Shown: positions 41,722-52,163, counted from the first letter of the stretch. The stretch: DNA of 64,000 nucleotides from PALSA-1004 sp041483135 (GCA_041483135.1 JBGPFE010000006.1:66895-130894); one strand, 5' to 3'. The notes: generated by a model from the letters alone, not told the origin. Translations and numbers: made by a program.

Positions 41722-44700
41722 TTCGATTTCTCCAATGCTTGCGGCTTGTCCGCCGCTGTCGACTGTGCGGACTCGATTTTTGATACCTGCGGATCGGCCC
41801 AGGTTCCGGAAACACCGTATTCGTACGCCGTGATCTGATCGATCGGATCCTTGAGCAGCTTCTGCGCGACAAACGCGGCTATTCCCGCAATCGGGCCGCC
41901 GATCAGCGCGCCGGCGACCGACACGCTGTCGCTCATGCTCGGATATACCTTGACTCGCAATTTTTGTGTTTCCTGCGCGAGATCGACTTCACCGCTCATC
42001 TGGATGCGCACCGCCGGTCCCAGAATGCGGAAATTCTCGGTGCTTGCTATGCCGCGATTGACCTTCACCGTACCGACGATTTCATCGAACGCGAGCCCTT
42101 CGCTGAAGATGTCGCGGAAATCGAGCGACAAGCGCCGCGGCAACGACTGCAGGCTCAACACGCCCAGCAGTTTGCCGATGCCCGGATCGAGCTTGACGAA
42201 CTGGCCTTTATTGGCATCCAGCACGAAATTACCGGACAGCGTCGCATAATCGAGCTCGCTCGGATTGCCGGACCACGACAACGGGCCTTCGAGCTTGGCG
42301 GTGCCGCGCCTGACGCCTTCCGGCTGGCCGAGGCGGACCAGCAGCTTGCCGATATCGTTGACTTCGAGTTTGACGTTGACCATGGTGCGCGGCTGCGTGA
42401 GCCAGCCCTGCCAGACGCCGTCGATGTTCAAAGTCGCATCCGGGTTGATGACGCGCAGCCGCTCGAGTTTCCAGTCGCGGCCGTCGGGCACCGCGGTGAG
42501 TTCGAGCTTCCCGAGGCTCGCCTGGTGGACCTGAAAGTTGTCGGCGTAGATGTCGAGCGCGGGCAGCTCGAGCGGCTGGTCTCTGTCGGATACCGGCGCC
42601 GGCTTGCTCTGGGTCACGGCCGGGACCACCAGGTTTTTCATGCGCGCAGTGACCTTCCCCTTGCCCTGCGACTGCCAGGTCAATTCGCCGACCAGCTCGC
42701 GCCCGACCAGCGCCGTACGCCACACGCTGCCCTGCGCGCTGCCGCTGATCGCAAGCTCGTTGAAGCGGCGGCCGAACAAGTCGAGCGTGCCGAATTTGAC
42801 ATCGAGCCCCGCGAGATCGGTGCTACCGCCGCCAAAGTCCGACTTCCACAACACGAGCCACTGATCGAGATCGAGGCTTTTCAGACCGCCGGTGATCCAG
42901 ATACCCTTGCGCTCGGGATCGGCGGCGTTGCCACCGAGATTCACGGTACCGCGCTCGACGACGGACTTGGCGCCGTCCTTGCGCCGCTGCAATTGCGCCG
43001 AGACGATATTGCCCAGAGCGAAAGAAAGCGTGTCCTGCTGCACCCCGGTAACGCGCCGCTCGAGCTTGAGCGGCATGCTGTCGGCCGCGCTCTTCGCGAG
43101 CGGCGCCGGCAGATCCGACGCGATACCCTGCAGAGTCGAGTCGACAACGATGTCGGCAAACCGCTTGCGCAACGTGACGGCCGCTTTCCAGTCCGCTGCG
43201 CCATGCAGCGCCTGCGTCCATGCCGCGGTGTTCGGGCGGCGGAAATTATCCAGGTTGACTCGGCCGGCCATGCTCACGAGCACCGTGCCGTCGCGTTGCG
43301 TCGCGCCGGTGAGCGTCGCCGGCCCGCCCAACACCGTCATGGTCGCGCTGCCCGGCACGCGCACGCCCGATTCACTGAACTCGAGCTTGCCGTTGACTTG
43401 CTCGACGGGAAAGAAGAAGTCGTCGCTCTCGATCTTGTTATTGATGAACTGATAGGCGCCTGCGAGCTTGGTGTTGTGAGTGTCGTTGAACGGGATGACA
43501 AGCTTGAGCGCAAGCCTGCCGCGGCCCTCAGCATGAATGTTCTCGGTAAAGCGGTCGATCAAATTGATGACCGGGCTCTGTTCGATGAAGCTGAGGAATT
43601 CGCCGGTCGGGCCTTCCGCCTCGCCGTTAACGGTGAGCACCCGGTCCGGGACGCCAAGGTCTGGAATCTCGGCCCGGACATGCGCGAGCCTCGCCCCCAG
43701 AATGGAGGCATCGCGCACCAGCACGTCCATGCGTCTGCCGCGGAAAGTCAGATCGCCTTCGATGTTCTCCATCTTCGGCCAGCTGTTGACGTAATCAAGC
43801 ACGCCGCCGGTCACGCGGGCCACGACCTCGAGCACGCCGCCCCTGCCCTCGGGAAAGGGGAAATCGTTGAGATTTCCCTTGAGACGGAGTTTGACGTCGT
43901 TCGAAACCCCGCCCAGCAATGCAGTATCGAGCCAGTTACGGCCGCGCTCGCCGACCCGCAGTGGAATGTAGCGCCCGATGCTGCGCGCATCAGCATGCGT
44001 CAGATGGCCCGAAAGATCGATCACGCCGCGGCTGTCGACGGTAGTCTGATAAGTCCCGAACACGCTGCCGACAAGATCCGGGTTCGAGAACGAAATATTA
44101 TTGAGCTTGATCTCGTACTGTTCGCCCTTCTTTGCCCACGCCACCTGCGCAGTCAACACATCGAACGCGAGCTTCTCGCGAAACACCAGCGGCAACTCGA
44201 CAGCTGCACTGTGGGTATTGAGATAAAACGTGCCGCCGCGCTCGTTGCCGTCGATGGTGCCGCTCGCGCCGGCGAAACCGGGCAGACGTCCGACCGCATT
44301 CAAGCCGAGGTTGACGAACCTGGCTTTGACGCTGTATTGCTGCGACTGCGGCCAGCTGCCGTTCCATTTGACCGCAATGTCATAAACGCTGCCGCGCGGG
44401 GCGTAGCTGGCGAGATCCTTGCGCAATTCGGGCTCGAACGGCAGATGATCGGCCAGCGCAACCAGCGGCTCCAGATCGAGTGCGTTGGCCTGCAGCTCGC
44501 CACGCGGCGGCCTGCCGGCGCTGCCGTAACGATAGCGCAGCAGGAAATCCATCGGTTGCAGCGTGTAAGCGTACGTCGTCATGCCGAGCTTGGAGGTCGA
44601 GACCTCGAACCCGTCGTCGAGCTGCTTCCAGCCGACCCGGCCCTTGAGTGCATCGAGCTCGAGCTCGGGCAGCTCCTTGCCAAGGCGGGTCTTGACCTGC

Positions 44701-45560
44701 GACAGCTCCACGTCGGCAGTAATCTCGGCGAGCTCGCCTTTTTTCAGACCGGTCCAGATACGCACGGCGCCGGCGCCATGCGGAAAATAAACCGGGAACG
44801 GCACCCAGGCGCGCCAGGCTGCGATGTCGGTATACGCGAGCTGCGCGAACAGCTGACCGTTCCATTGCGCGAGCGCCTGCACGGTTCTGCCGGTGAAATC
44901 GCCGCGCACATCGAGCGGCGTTGCAATATTTGCAGGCGGCACGGCCTGCAGGCCGAAGCGGTGACGGCGGCCGTTGTTCTCAAGACGAAAATCGACCCTC
45001 TTCAGTGCCAGGCCGGGCGCACCGCGCATCTCATCCTGCCACGTGATCGCCGCATCGCGAATCACGATCTCCTGCTGCCGCAGCAGCCAGTCCGAAAAGC
45101 CGGTGTTGGCCGTGCCTTCGGTCAGCTCGATACCGGCGATGGAGACCACGCCGCGCTTGTCGCGCGCGACGTGGAAATCGGGACGCTCGATTTCGAGCGA
45201 GTCGAAACGCGGCTCCCAATACACCAGCGACCACCACGACAGAGTGCTGTCGACGCGCTCGAGCTTGAGCGCGGGCTGCCCGGCGTTGTCGAACACCGCG
45301 AGATTGTTGAGCGTCAACTGCAGGTTAAGCCCGCTCCACCGGCCTTCCAGCTTGCCGATCGTGATGTGCTGTTTGGTCGCTGCGCTCAGATCGCGCGCGA
45401 TGGTTTCGCGATAGCTCTCGATGTTCGGCAGCAACCAGAAACGCACGCCGGCCACGACCAGCGCGAACACGAAACCGCAAATCAGTACCGCCCAGGTCAT
45501 CACGCGGTAAACCCAGAGCGTGCTGATGTGCAGCCACTTGAAGATGGAAAATGCCGGCAC
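41718..45560 (-). CDS. yhdP: YhdP-family AsmA-like intermembrane protein
   Basis: This 1280-residue protein has an N-terminal membrane helix (about 18-40) followed by a very long, repetitive beta-strand region of the AsmA/DUF3971 type and ends with a conserved segment containing DFRDIFSEGLAFDEI. YhdP with TamB and YdbH forms bridges that carry phospholipid to the outer membrane. The length matches the family. The promoter must lie in the short gap to divergent glnE. Confidence 0.92.
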   Translation of the reverse strand: MPAFSIFKWLHISTLWVYRVMTWAVLICGFVFALVVAGVRFWLLPNIESYRETIARDLSAATKQHITIGKLEGRWSGLNLQLTLNNLAVFDNAGQPALKLERVDSTLSWWSLVYWEPRFDSLEIERPDFHVARDKRGVVSIAGIELTEGTANTGFSDWLLRQQEIVIRDAAITWQDEMRGAPGLALKRVDFRLENNGRRHRFGLQAVPPANIATPLDVRGDFTGRTVQALAQWNGQLFAQLAYTDIAAWRAWVPFPVYFPHGAGAVRIWTGLKKGELAEITADVELSQVKTRLGKELPELELDALKGRVGWKQLDDGFEVSTSKLGMTTYAYTLQPMDFLLRYRYGSAGRPPRGELQANALDLEPLVALADHLPFEPELRKDLASYAPRGSVYDIAVKWNGSWPQSQQYSVKARFVNLGLNAVGRLPGFAGASGTIDGNERGGTFYLNTHSAAVELPLVFREKLAFDVLTAQVAWAKKGEQYEIKLNNISFSNPDLVGSVFGTYQTTVDSRGVIDLSGHLTHADARSIGRYIPLRVGERGRNWLDTALLGGVSNDVKLRLKGNLNDFPFPEGRGGVLEVVARVTGGVLDYVNSWPKMENIEGDLTFRGRRMDVLVRDASILGARLAHVRAEIPDLGVPDRVLTVNGEAEGPTGEFLSFIEQSPVINLIDRFTENIHAEGRGRLALKLVIPFNDTHNTKLAGAYQFINNKIESDDFFFPVEQVNGKLEFSESGVRVPGSATMTVLGGPATLTGATQRDGTVLVSMAGRVNLDNFRRPNTAAWTQALHGAADWKAAVTLRKRFADIVVDSTLQGIASDLPAPLAKSAADSMPLKLERRVTGVQQDTLSFALGNIVSAQLQRRKDGAKSVVERGTVNLGGNAADPERKGIWITGGLKSLDLDQWLVLWKSDFGGGSTDLAGLDVKFGTLDLFGRRFNELAISGSAQGSVWRTALVGRELVGELTWQSQGKGKVTARMKNLVVPAVTQSKPAPVSDRDQPLELPALDIYADNFQVHQASLGKLELTAVPDGRDWKLERLRVINPDATLNIDGVWQGWLTQPRTMVNVKLEVNDIGKLLVRLGQPEGVRRGTAKLEGPLSWSGNPSELDYATLSGNFVLDANKGQFVKLDPGIGKLLGVLSLQSLPRRLSLDFRDIFSEGLAFDEIVGTVKVNRGIASTENFRILGPAVRIQMSGEVDLAQETQKLRVKVYPSMSDSVSVAGALIGGPIAGIAAFVAQKLLKDPIDQITAYEYGVSGTWADPQVSKIESAQSTAADKPQALEKSK

Positions 45561-45617
45561 GTTGCGCGCTAAACCAATAAAATGTCAGATATTTCAGCCA
45601 ATTATAACCCGAAGGGT

Positions 45618-48320
45618 ATGAGCGTACCTAACGATCCAGATGCCACCGACGCTGACGCGATAGTGCGTCACGCTACCGGGCTGTCGCGCTTTGCGCGCCG
45701 GCTGCTCGCTGCCGAACCCGGTCTGCTGCCGCCCGCCTGCGTGGGCGAGCCATACGCCGCCGACCGGATGCGCGCTGACCTCACCGCCGTGGATACGACG
45801 GACGAAGCAGCGCTCAAGCATGCGTTGCGGGACTTGCGCAAGCGCGTGATGCTGCGCGTGATCGCGCGAGACCTGGGCGGGCTGGCGACCCTGAATGAAG
45901 TCGTCACCACGGTCACCGAGCTTGCCGACATTTCAATTTCGACCGCGGTTGCGCATCTGGAGCGCTGGCTGGCGGCGCAATACGGCGAACCGGTCGGCGC
46001 CGACGGCGGCCGCGCGCAGAAGCTTCACGTGATCGCCATGGGCAAACTCGGCGGCCGCGAGCTGAATGTGTCGTCCGACATCGACCTCGTGTTCGTTTAT
46101 CCCGAGGAAGGCGAAACGCGCGGCACGCGGCCCCTGAGCAATCACGAGTTTTTCATCCACCTGGCGCGCCGCTTGATCGCATTGCTGAACGACATGACCG
46201 CTGACGGCTATGTATTCCGCGTCGACATGCGGTTGCGCCCGCTCGGCAACGACGGGCCGCTCGCCTGCGGCTTCGACATGCTCGAAAACTATTTCGTGAC
46301 GCAGGGTCGCGAATGGGAGCGCTATGCGTGGATCAAGGGGCGCGTGGTGTGCGGCGACCGCGCGCAGGAGCTCACTGACCTGGTGCGGCCGTTTGTGTTC
46401 CGCCGCCATCTCGACTACAGCGCATTCGAGTCGCTGCGCGAGCTGCACCGTGAAGTGCGGCGCGAAGTCGAGCGCCGCGATATTCGCGACAATATCAAGC
46501 TCGGGCCCGGCGGCATCCGCGAGATCGAATTCATCGCCCAGCTGTTCCAGCTGATCCGGGGCGGCCGCGATGCCGCTTTGCGCGAGCAGCCGACGCTCAC
46601 CGTGCTGCCGCTGCTGGCGGCGCGCAACCTGCTGCCCCCCTCCGCGGTGCAGGAACTAATCGACGCTTATGTATTCCTGCGCAATCTCGAGCACCGTCTG
46701 CAATACCTCGACGACAAGCAAACGCAGTCACTGCCTGGTACCGCTGAAGACCAGGCGCTGATCGCTGCGGCAATGAATTGCTCCGACCATGCGGCACTGC
46801 GCACGCAGCTCGATCATCATCGCGGCAACGTGACGCGCCACTTCGAAATCATCTTCGCCGCGTCGCGAGACGACGCGCATCCGCTGGCGGGGCTGTGGCG
46901 CGCCGGTGATGAAGATTGGCAAGTCGACACGCTGCGCGAGCTCGGCTACCGCGACCCGCAGCAAACGCTGGCGCGGATCGCCGCGCTGCGCAAAAGCCCC
47001 CGCGTGCAGCAGATGCCGCAGGCGAGCCAGGCGCGCATGGAGCGGCTGGTGCCGCTAGTGATCGAAATCGCCGCGGGATTGCCCGGTCCGGACGCGACGC
47101 TCGAGCGCATGCTGTGGCTCCTCGAGAGCATCTGTCGGCGCGAAGCGTATCTCGCTTTGCTGCTGCAATATCCGCAGACCATTGAACGCGGCGCGCGGCT
47201 GGCCAGCGCGAGCCCGTGGGCGGCCGCATATCTCGCACGCCAGCCGATTCTGCTCGACGAGCTGCTCGATACCCGCACGCTGTACGCGGCGCCCGACTGG
47301 ACGCAACTCAGGTCGCTGCTGCGCCACCAGCTCGATGAGGCGGCCGGAGACAGCGAGCGCCAGATGGACGTGCTGCGCCATTTCAAGCACGCCCAGACCA
47401 TGCGCCTGCTGGCGCAGGACCTTGCAGGCGAGCTGCCGCTCGAAAAACTTTCCGATCGTTTGAGCGATCTCGCCGATCTGATTCTGTCGGAGGTGCTGCG
47501 CATCACCTGGCAGGGATTGCGCACCCGGCATTGCGACGAGCCGCGCTTCGCGATCGTCGCTTACGGCAAGCTGGGCGGCAAGGAACTCGGCTACGCATCC
47601 GATCTCGATCTGATCTTCCTTTATCACGACGCGGCGCCGGAGGCAGCCGAAAACTACGCGCGGCTCGCGCAACGCATCAATAATTGGTTGACCAGCCTCA
47701 CGCCCGCGGGTGTGCTGTACGAAACCGACCTGCGGCTGCGCCCCGACGGCGTCAGCGGCCTGCTGGTGAGCTCGCTCGAAGGATTCGCCCGGTACCAGCG
47801 CAAGCAGGCGTGGGTATGGGAGCACCAGGCGCTGACGCGCGCGCGCTGCGTCGCCGGCGACCGCGACATCGAACACCGCTTCGAGGATATTCGCACCGAA
47901 GTGCTGCGCCAACACCGCGACCTCGCGCAGCTGCGTGGCGAAGTGGTCACCATGCGCGACAAAATGCTCGCGGCGCACCCCAACACGGGCGGCCGCTTCG
48001 ACATCAAGCACGACCGCGGCGGATTGATCGATGTCGAATTCGTCGTCCAGTATCTGGTGCTCGGCTTTTCACACCAATACGCCGGGCTGACCGGCAACAT
48101 CGGCAACCTTGCGCTGCTCAAGCTCGCTGCAAAGCTGGGGCTGATCGCGGACGCCGAGGCGCAGGCCGCACACGACGCATACCGCCGCTTCCGCCAGTTG
48201 CAGCACGCGCTGCGGCTGCAGGGCGACAAATACGCACGCGTCGAAGCTGCGATGCTCGCGCCCGAAATCGCGGCCGTGAAGAAACTGTGGGAGAGCGTGC
48301 CCGACGCGGTACGCCGGTAA
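45618..48320 (+). CDS. glnE: Bifunctional glutamine synthetase adenylyltransferase/deadenylase
   Basis: This protein of about 900 residues controls glutamine synthetase by adding or removing AMP. Two nucleotidyltransferase domains are visible: MGKLGGRELNVSSDIDLVF in the N-terminal half and YGKLGGKELGYASDLDLIF in the C-terminal half, each with the D-x-D metal pair. I use the ATG at 45618; one at 45582 would leave only 21 bases to the divergent yhdP start. The length is slightly short of enteric GlnE but typical for betaproteobacteria. Confidence 0.95.
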   Translation: MSVPNDPDATDADAIVRHATGLSRFARRLLAAEPGLLPPACVGEPYAADRMRADLTAVDTTDEAALKHALRDLRKRVMLRVIARDLGGLATLNEVVTTVTELADISISTAVAHLERWLAAQYGEPVGADGGRAQKLHVIAMGKLGGRELNVSSDIDLVFVYPEEGETRGTRPLSNHEFFIHLARRLIALLNDMTADGYVFRVDMRLRPLGNDGPLACGFDMLENYFVTQGREWERYAWIKGRVVCGDRAQELTDLVRPFVFRRHLDYSAFESLRELHREVRREVERRDIRDNIKLGPGGIREIEFIAQLFQLIRGGRDAALREQPTLTVLPLLAARNLLPPSAVQELIDAYVFLRNLEHRLQYLDDKQTQSLPGTAEDQALIAAAMNCSDHAALRTQLDHHRGNVTRHFEIIFAASRDDAHPLAGLWRAGDEDWQVDTLRELGYRDPQQTLARIAALRKSPRVQQMPQASQARMERLVPLVIEIAAGLPGPDATLERMLWLLESICRREAYLALLLQYPQTIERGARLASASPWAAAYLARQPILLDELLDTRTLYAAPDWTQLRSLLRHQLDEAAGDSERQMDVLRHFKHAQTMRLLAQDLAGELPLEKLSDRLSDLADLILSEVLRITWQGLRTRHCDEPRFAIVAYGKLGGKELGYASDLDLIFLYHDAAPEAAENYARLAQRINNWLTSLTPAGVLYETDLRLRPDGVSGLLVSSLEGFARYQRKQAWVWEHQALTRARCVAGDRDIEHRFEDIRTEVLRQHRDLAQLRGEVVTMRDKMLAAHPNTGGRFDIKHDRGGLIDVEFVVQYLVLGFSHQYAGLTGNIGNLALLKLAAKLGLIADAEAQAAHDAYRRFRQLQHALRLQGDKYARVEAAMLAPEIAAVKKLWESVPDAVRR

Positions 48321-48340
48321 AGCGCGCCGGTAAAACGCCG

Positions 48341-49669
48341 TTACGCGACTACGGCCCGGTAGCCGGCCGCCCGCGGCAGCTTGGCAATCAGCCGGTAGGA
48401 AGTCAGTTGGCGGAGGCCCTTGACGGTGACCGATTCAGGGCCTTCGAACTGATATAGATTGCGCAGGTGGTGATAGGTCGTTGCATCGACCAGGATGCCG
48501 CCGGCGGTCGCCTCGGTCGCGAGCCGGCTCGCGATGTTGACGGTGTTGCCCCACAAGTCGTAAATGAATTTCTTGACGCCGATCACACCCGCCACCACCG
48601 GCCCGCTGCCGATGCCGATATGGATGCCGAGCGGCTTGCTGGTGTACGTCGTGCGCACCGCAATCTTGTCGCGTATTTCAAGCGCCATATCGGCAAGCGC
48701 CTCGGTATATTCGGTGCTGCTATCGAGCAGGCCGCCGGCCACCATGTAGGCATCGCCGATGGTCTTGATTTTCTCGAGGCCGTAGTTTTCGGCGAGCATG
48801 TCGAACCAGGAAAATATCTCGTTCAGCAGCGCCACCATGTCGCGCGGCGGCATTTCCTCCGACAAGCGCGTGAAATCGGTCAGGTCGGCGAACATGACAG
48901 TGCAATCGGCGATGCCGTCGGCGATCACGCTCGTGTCGCGTTTCAGCCGCTCGGCGATGTGCCCGGGCAGCACGTTGAGCAGCAATCGCTCCGAGCGCTC
49001 CTGCTCGATCGTCAGCAGGCGGTGCTGCTCGTCGAGTTCACGCTTAAGGCGGTCTTTCTCGCGCACGAAATAGATCACGAGCAGATAAACGATGGTCGAC
49101 ATCGCGGCGAAATTGAGCACGAAGAACACCGCGATGGTCTGCAGCGGCAAACCGGTCTGCTTTTCGGCGCCGTAGGCAAGATAATAATCGAAGAAACCCG
49201 AGACCGCGGTCATCACGATATAAGCAAAGAACCACGGCACCGACTCCCTCGGTCCCTGGAAGATCATCACGCCGATCGGCGCCAGCAGCGCCCACAGCAT
49301 CACGCCGGACGAGGTAACGTAACTGCCGATCGACCACTGCATGATGAACGGCACGAACAGGTAGAGGCAGGTCTGCGCGAAGCGGAAGAACTCGAAATTG
49401 AGCTTCCACACGTAGATGCCGAGCGTGGTGGCGGACACCGCGAGATAGAGCAACGGCACCGTCGCCGAATACTTGATTCCCATCGCGTGGTAGATCACGA
49501 GCCACAGCATCGCCGCGAACCCCATCAGGCCGCACGCGAAAATCAGCAGCGTTTTGTGCAGCTTTTGTTCTTCGCTATCAGTCGGCCTGATAACGCGACT
49601 GCTCACCCTGCCGAGCAGGCTGCTGACGGGATCCGGCATTGAGAATGAACTCCAGTTTCTTATTGGCAT
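48341..49669 (-). CDS. Membrane class III adenylate cyclase
   Basis: This 442-residue protein has six hydrophobic helices (about 38-205), a short coiled coil, then a class III cyclase domain. Metal-binding Asp residues are in MFADLTDFTRL and KTIGDAYM, and the Lys of the latter with the Asp of YDLWGNTVNIASR predict ATP rather than GTP as substrate. The transition-state Asn and Arg are also in that motif. It probably makes cAMP in response to a membrane signal. It is convergent with glnE. Confidence 0.9.
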   Translation of the reverse strand: MPIRNWSSFSMPDPVSSLLGRVSSRVIRPTDSEEQKLHKTLLIFACGLMGFAAMLWLVIYHAMGIKYSATVPLLYLAVSATTLGIYVWKLNFEFFRFAQTCLYLFVPFIMQWSIGSYVTSSGVMLWALLAPIGVMIFQGPRESVPWFFAYIVMTAVSGFFDYYLAYGAEKQTGLPLQTIAVFFVLNFAAMSTIVYLLVIYFVREKDRLKRELDEQHRLLTIEQERSERLLLNVLPGHIAERLKRDTSVIADGIADCTVMFADLTDFTRLSEEMPPRDMVALLNEIFSWFDMLAENYGLEKIKTIGDAYMVAGGLLDSSTEYTEALADMALEIRDKIAVRTTYTSKPLGIHIGIGSGPVVAGVIGVKKFIYDLWGNTVNIASRLATEATAGGILVDATTYHHLRNLYQFEGPESVTVKGLRQLTSYRLIAKLPRAAGYRAVVA

Positions 49670-49889
49670 CCAGCAGGTTACTGTGTGACCGTGACTTTTT
49701 GCACACAGTGCCGCGGAAATACGTTAGATATTTACATCAATCAATTTTGCGGTCAAGGAAAGTCGGTAATTTGATCAAAATAGATACGTCCCCCACGGCA
49801 TCTGGCGCTTGCTCTCGCAGCTTGCGGGCATGGGGCAGCGATCAGTGAAATAAGCTAAAATTCATGTTTTTTGAGCGGAGTGCTGACCA

Positions 49890-50816
49890 ATGTCGATGGC
49901 CGACCGTGACGGGCACATCTGGTATGACGGCAAACTCGTGCCCTGGCGTGACGCAACCACGCACGTGCTGACCCATTCGCTGCACTATGGGCTGGCGGTG
50001 TTCGAGGGTTTGCGCGCCTACAACACCGTCCGCGGCACCGCCATCTTCCGGCTCAAAGAGCATACCGAGCGGCTGTTCAACTCGGCGCACATCTACATGA
50101 TGAAAATCCCGTACAGCCGGGAAGCCCTCATGGCAGCGCACAAGGAGGTGGTGCGCGCCAACAAGCTCGAGTCGTGTTACATCCGCCCGATCGCGTTCTA
50201 CGGCTCGGAAAAAATGGGCGTGTCGCCCAAGGGCGTGTCGACGCACGTCGCGATTGCGGCCTGGCCGTGGGGCGCCTATCTCGGCACTGAAGCGCTCGAG
50301 AAAGGCATCCGCGTCAAGACCTCGTCCCACGCCCGGCACCACGTCAACGTTTCGATGTGCCGCGCCAAATACTCTGGCACGTATGCCAACTCGATCCTCG
50401 CTAATCTCGAGGCAACCGAGCACGGCTACGATGAAGGGCTGCTGCTCGACGTCGACGGCTTTGTCGCCGAAGGCTCGGGGGAAAACCTGTTCATGGTCAA
50501 GGACGGCAGGATCTATGAGCCCGAGCTCACCAGCGCGCTGATCGGCATCACCCGCCAGTCGGTGATCACGCTAGCGCAGGAAATGGGCTACACCGTCGCC
50601 GCCAGGCGCATCACGCGCGACGATTTGTACATCGCCGATGAGGCGTTCTTTACCGGCACCGCGGCGGAAGTGACGCCGATCCGCGAACTCGATGGCCGCA
50701 CCATCGGCGCGGGCAAGACCGGCCCGATCACCGCCCGGCTGCAGAAAGCGTTTTTCGACGTCGTCAACGGCAAGAACGACAAGTACCGCGACTGGCTCAC
50801 GCCGGTTGCCGCGTAA
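49890..50816 (+). CDS. ilvE: Branched-chain amino acid aminotransferase
   Basis: This 308-residue class IV PLP enzyme transaminates Val, Ile and Leu. The PLP lysine is in CRAKYSGTYANS, with EGSGENLFMVKDG and ITRQSVITLAQEMG later. GGAG lies about ten bases before the ATG. Upstream, 49670-49889 is an AT-rich divergent promoter region shared with the adenylate cyclase gene, in which I found no clear operator. Confidence 0.95.
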   Translation: MSMADRDGHIWYDGKLVPWRDATTHVLTHSLHYGLAVFEGLRAYNTVRGTAIFRLKEHTERLFNSAHIYMMKIPYSREALMAAHKEVVRANKLESCYIRPIAFYGSEKMGVSPKGVSTHVAIAAWPWGAYLGTEALEKGIRVKTSSHARHHVNVSMCRAKYSGTYANSILANLEATEHGYDEGLLLDVDGFVAEGSGENLFMVKDGRIYEPELTSALIGITRQSVITLAQEMGYTVAARRITRDDLYIADEAFFTGTAAEVTPIRELDGRTIGAGKTGPITARLQKAFFDVVNGKNDKYRDWLTPVAA

Positions 50817-50818
50817 GC

Positions 50819-51022
50819 ATGACTCAACAGACCGAAAACAAGCAGCGTCATATCGAAGTCACGGCGGCGGATCTGCCGCTGCATTGCCCGACGCCGGCAA
50901 TGCTGCTGTGGAATGCGCATCCACGCGTGTTTTTGCCGATCGAAAAAACCGGTGACGCGCTGTGCCCGTATTGCGGCACGAAGTACACCTTGAAGGGCGG
51001 CCCGGTGAAGGTCGCGCATTAG
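50819..51022 (+). CDS. Zinc-finger domain protein (zf-CHCC type)
   Basis: This 67-residue protein has one zinc site made from Cys and His in LHCPTPAMLLWNAHPRV and the CPYCG motif near the C terminus. It resembles bacterial zf-CHCC proteins related to the NDUFS6 subunit of complex I. Its ATG is two bases after ilvE, so the two are co-transcribed. The function is unknown. Confidence 0.87.
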   Translation: MTQQTENKQRHIEVTAADLPLHCPTPAMLLWNAHPRVFLPIEKTGDALCPYCGTKYTLKGGPVKVAH

Positions 51023-51029
51023 CGCGCCG

Positions 51030-51143
51030 TGAGGGGTCAGGGGTGCCCCCCCTCCCCGGCCCTCCCCTAATATCGGGGGCGGGAGTCGTACGAAGTGCGG
51101 GGTTTTGCCTTTCCCCCTTCACTCATTCACCCTTTCACTCATC
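51030..51143. repeat. Composite repeat with octamer arm abutting the waaF start
   Basis: C- and G-rich blocks (51030-51080) resemble the centre of the element at 38768. They are followed by octamers CCTTCACT, CATTCACC and CTTTCACT (51116-51139) and then CATC and the waaF ATG. No ribosome-binding site is left before the ATG. Confidence 0.75.
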
Positions 51144-52163
51144 ATGCCTCGTATCCTCGTCATAGCCCCATCCTGGGTCGGCGACGCGGTGCTCGCGCAA
51201 CCGCTGTTCAAACGCCTGCACGAGCGCCATCGCGAACTTACGCTTGATATACTGGCGCCGCCATGGACGCGCGCGTTGTTCGCGCGCATGCCGGAAATAA
51301 ACTCCACCATCGACAGCCCGTTCGGCCACAGCGAGCTCGCGCTGAAACGCCGCTACGCGCTCGCGCGCAGCCTCGCCGCGCAGCGCTACGAGCAGGCGAT
51401 CGTGCTGCCGAATTCCTTCAAGTCAGCGCTGATCCCGTTGTTTGCCGGCATACCCGTGCGCACCGGGTTTATCGGAGAAGCGCGCTGGGGACTGCTCAAC
51501 GACACGCGCCGGCTCGATAAACGAACCATGCCGTTGATGGTCGAGCGCTTTGCGCTGCTCGCCGAGGCGCCGGGTGACGGAATCAAGCGCCCGCTGGCGG
51601 CGGCCCGACTCAAAATCGATGAAGCGCAGCGCGCAGACACGCTGACCCGACTCGGGCTGGCCCTCAAACGGCCGGTCGCCGTGCTGTGCCCGGGCGCCGA
51701 ATACGGGCCCGCCAAGCGCTGGCCTCCCGAATATTTCGCGGAGCTCGCGCAAAAGCTCGCCACCGCCGGCTTTGACGCGTGGCTCGCCGGATCGGCCAAG
51801 GATGCCGCGACCGGCGACGAGATCGCGCGTTTGAGCGGCAATACGTGCATCAACCTGTGCGGCAAGAGCACGCTCGCCGAAGCGATCGACCTCATGTCGT
51901 GTGCTGCGCTCGTCGTCAGCAACGATTCCGGCTTGATGCATATCGCCGCGGCGCTCGACAAACCACTCATGGCCATCTACGGCTCTAGCAGCCCGGCGTT
52001 CACGCCGCCATTGTCCGCCCGTGCGCAGATCGTCAGACTCGATCTGCCCTGCAGTCCGTGCTTCCAGCGCGAGTGCCCGCTCGGGCACTTCAACTGCATG
52101 CTCCAGCTCACGCCGCAGCAGGTCTGGAGCCGCATCGAATTTGATAAAATTCCATCATCATGA
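51144..52163 (+). CDS. waaF: ADP-heptose-LPS heptosyltransferase II
   Basis: This 339-residue GT9 enzyme adds the second heptose to the lipopolysaccharide inner core at the cytoplasmic membrane. It has the N-terminal motif ILVIAPSWVGDAVLAQPLF, CPGAEYGPAKRWP for nucleotide binding and VSNDSGLMHIAAAL. The C terminus has CSPCFQRECPLGHFNC, the usual Cys-rich stretch. The ATG at 51144 directly follows an octamer repeat and lacks a Shine-Dalgarno sequence. It overlaps the next gene as ATGA. Confidence 0.94.
   Translation: MPRILVIAPSWVGDAVLAQPLFKRLHERHRELTLDILAPPWTRALFARMPEINSTIDSPFGHSELALKRRYALARSLAAQRYEQAIVLPNSFKSALIPLFAGIPVRTGFIGEARWGLLNDTRRLDKRTMPLMVERFALLAEAPGDGIKRPLAAARLKIDEAQRADTLTRLGLALKRPVAVLCPGAEYGPAKRWPPEYFAELAQKLATAGFDAWLAGSAKDAATGDEIARLSGNTCINLCGKSTLAEAIDLMSCAALVVSNDSGLMHIAAALDKPLMAIYGSSSPAFTPPLSARAQIVRLDLPCSPCFQRECPLGHFNCMLQLTPQQVWSRIEFDKIPSS

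Noticed and set aside
41964..45572. A very long open frame on the plus strand opposite yhdP
   Set aside because: It is a mirror of yhdP codon usage in GC-rich DNA, with an Arg/Glu/Gln/Ala-rich translation and no domain.
49740..49800. TTTGATCAAA and TTTACATCAA as another FNR box
   Set aside because: Neither has the TTGAT-N4-ATCAA spacing.
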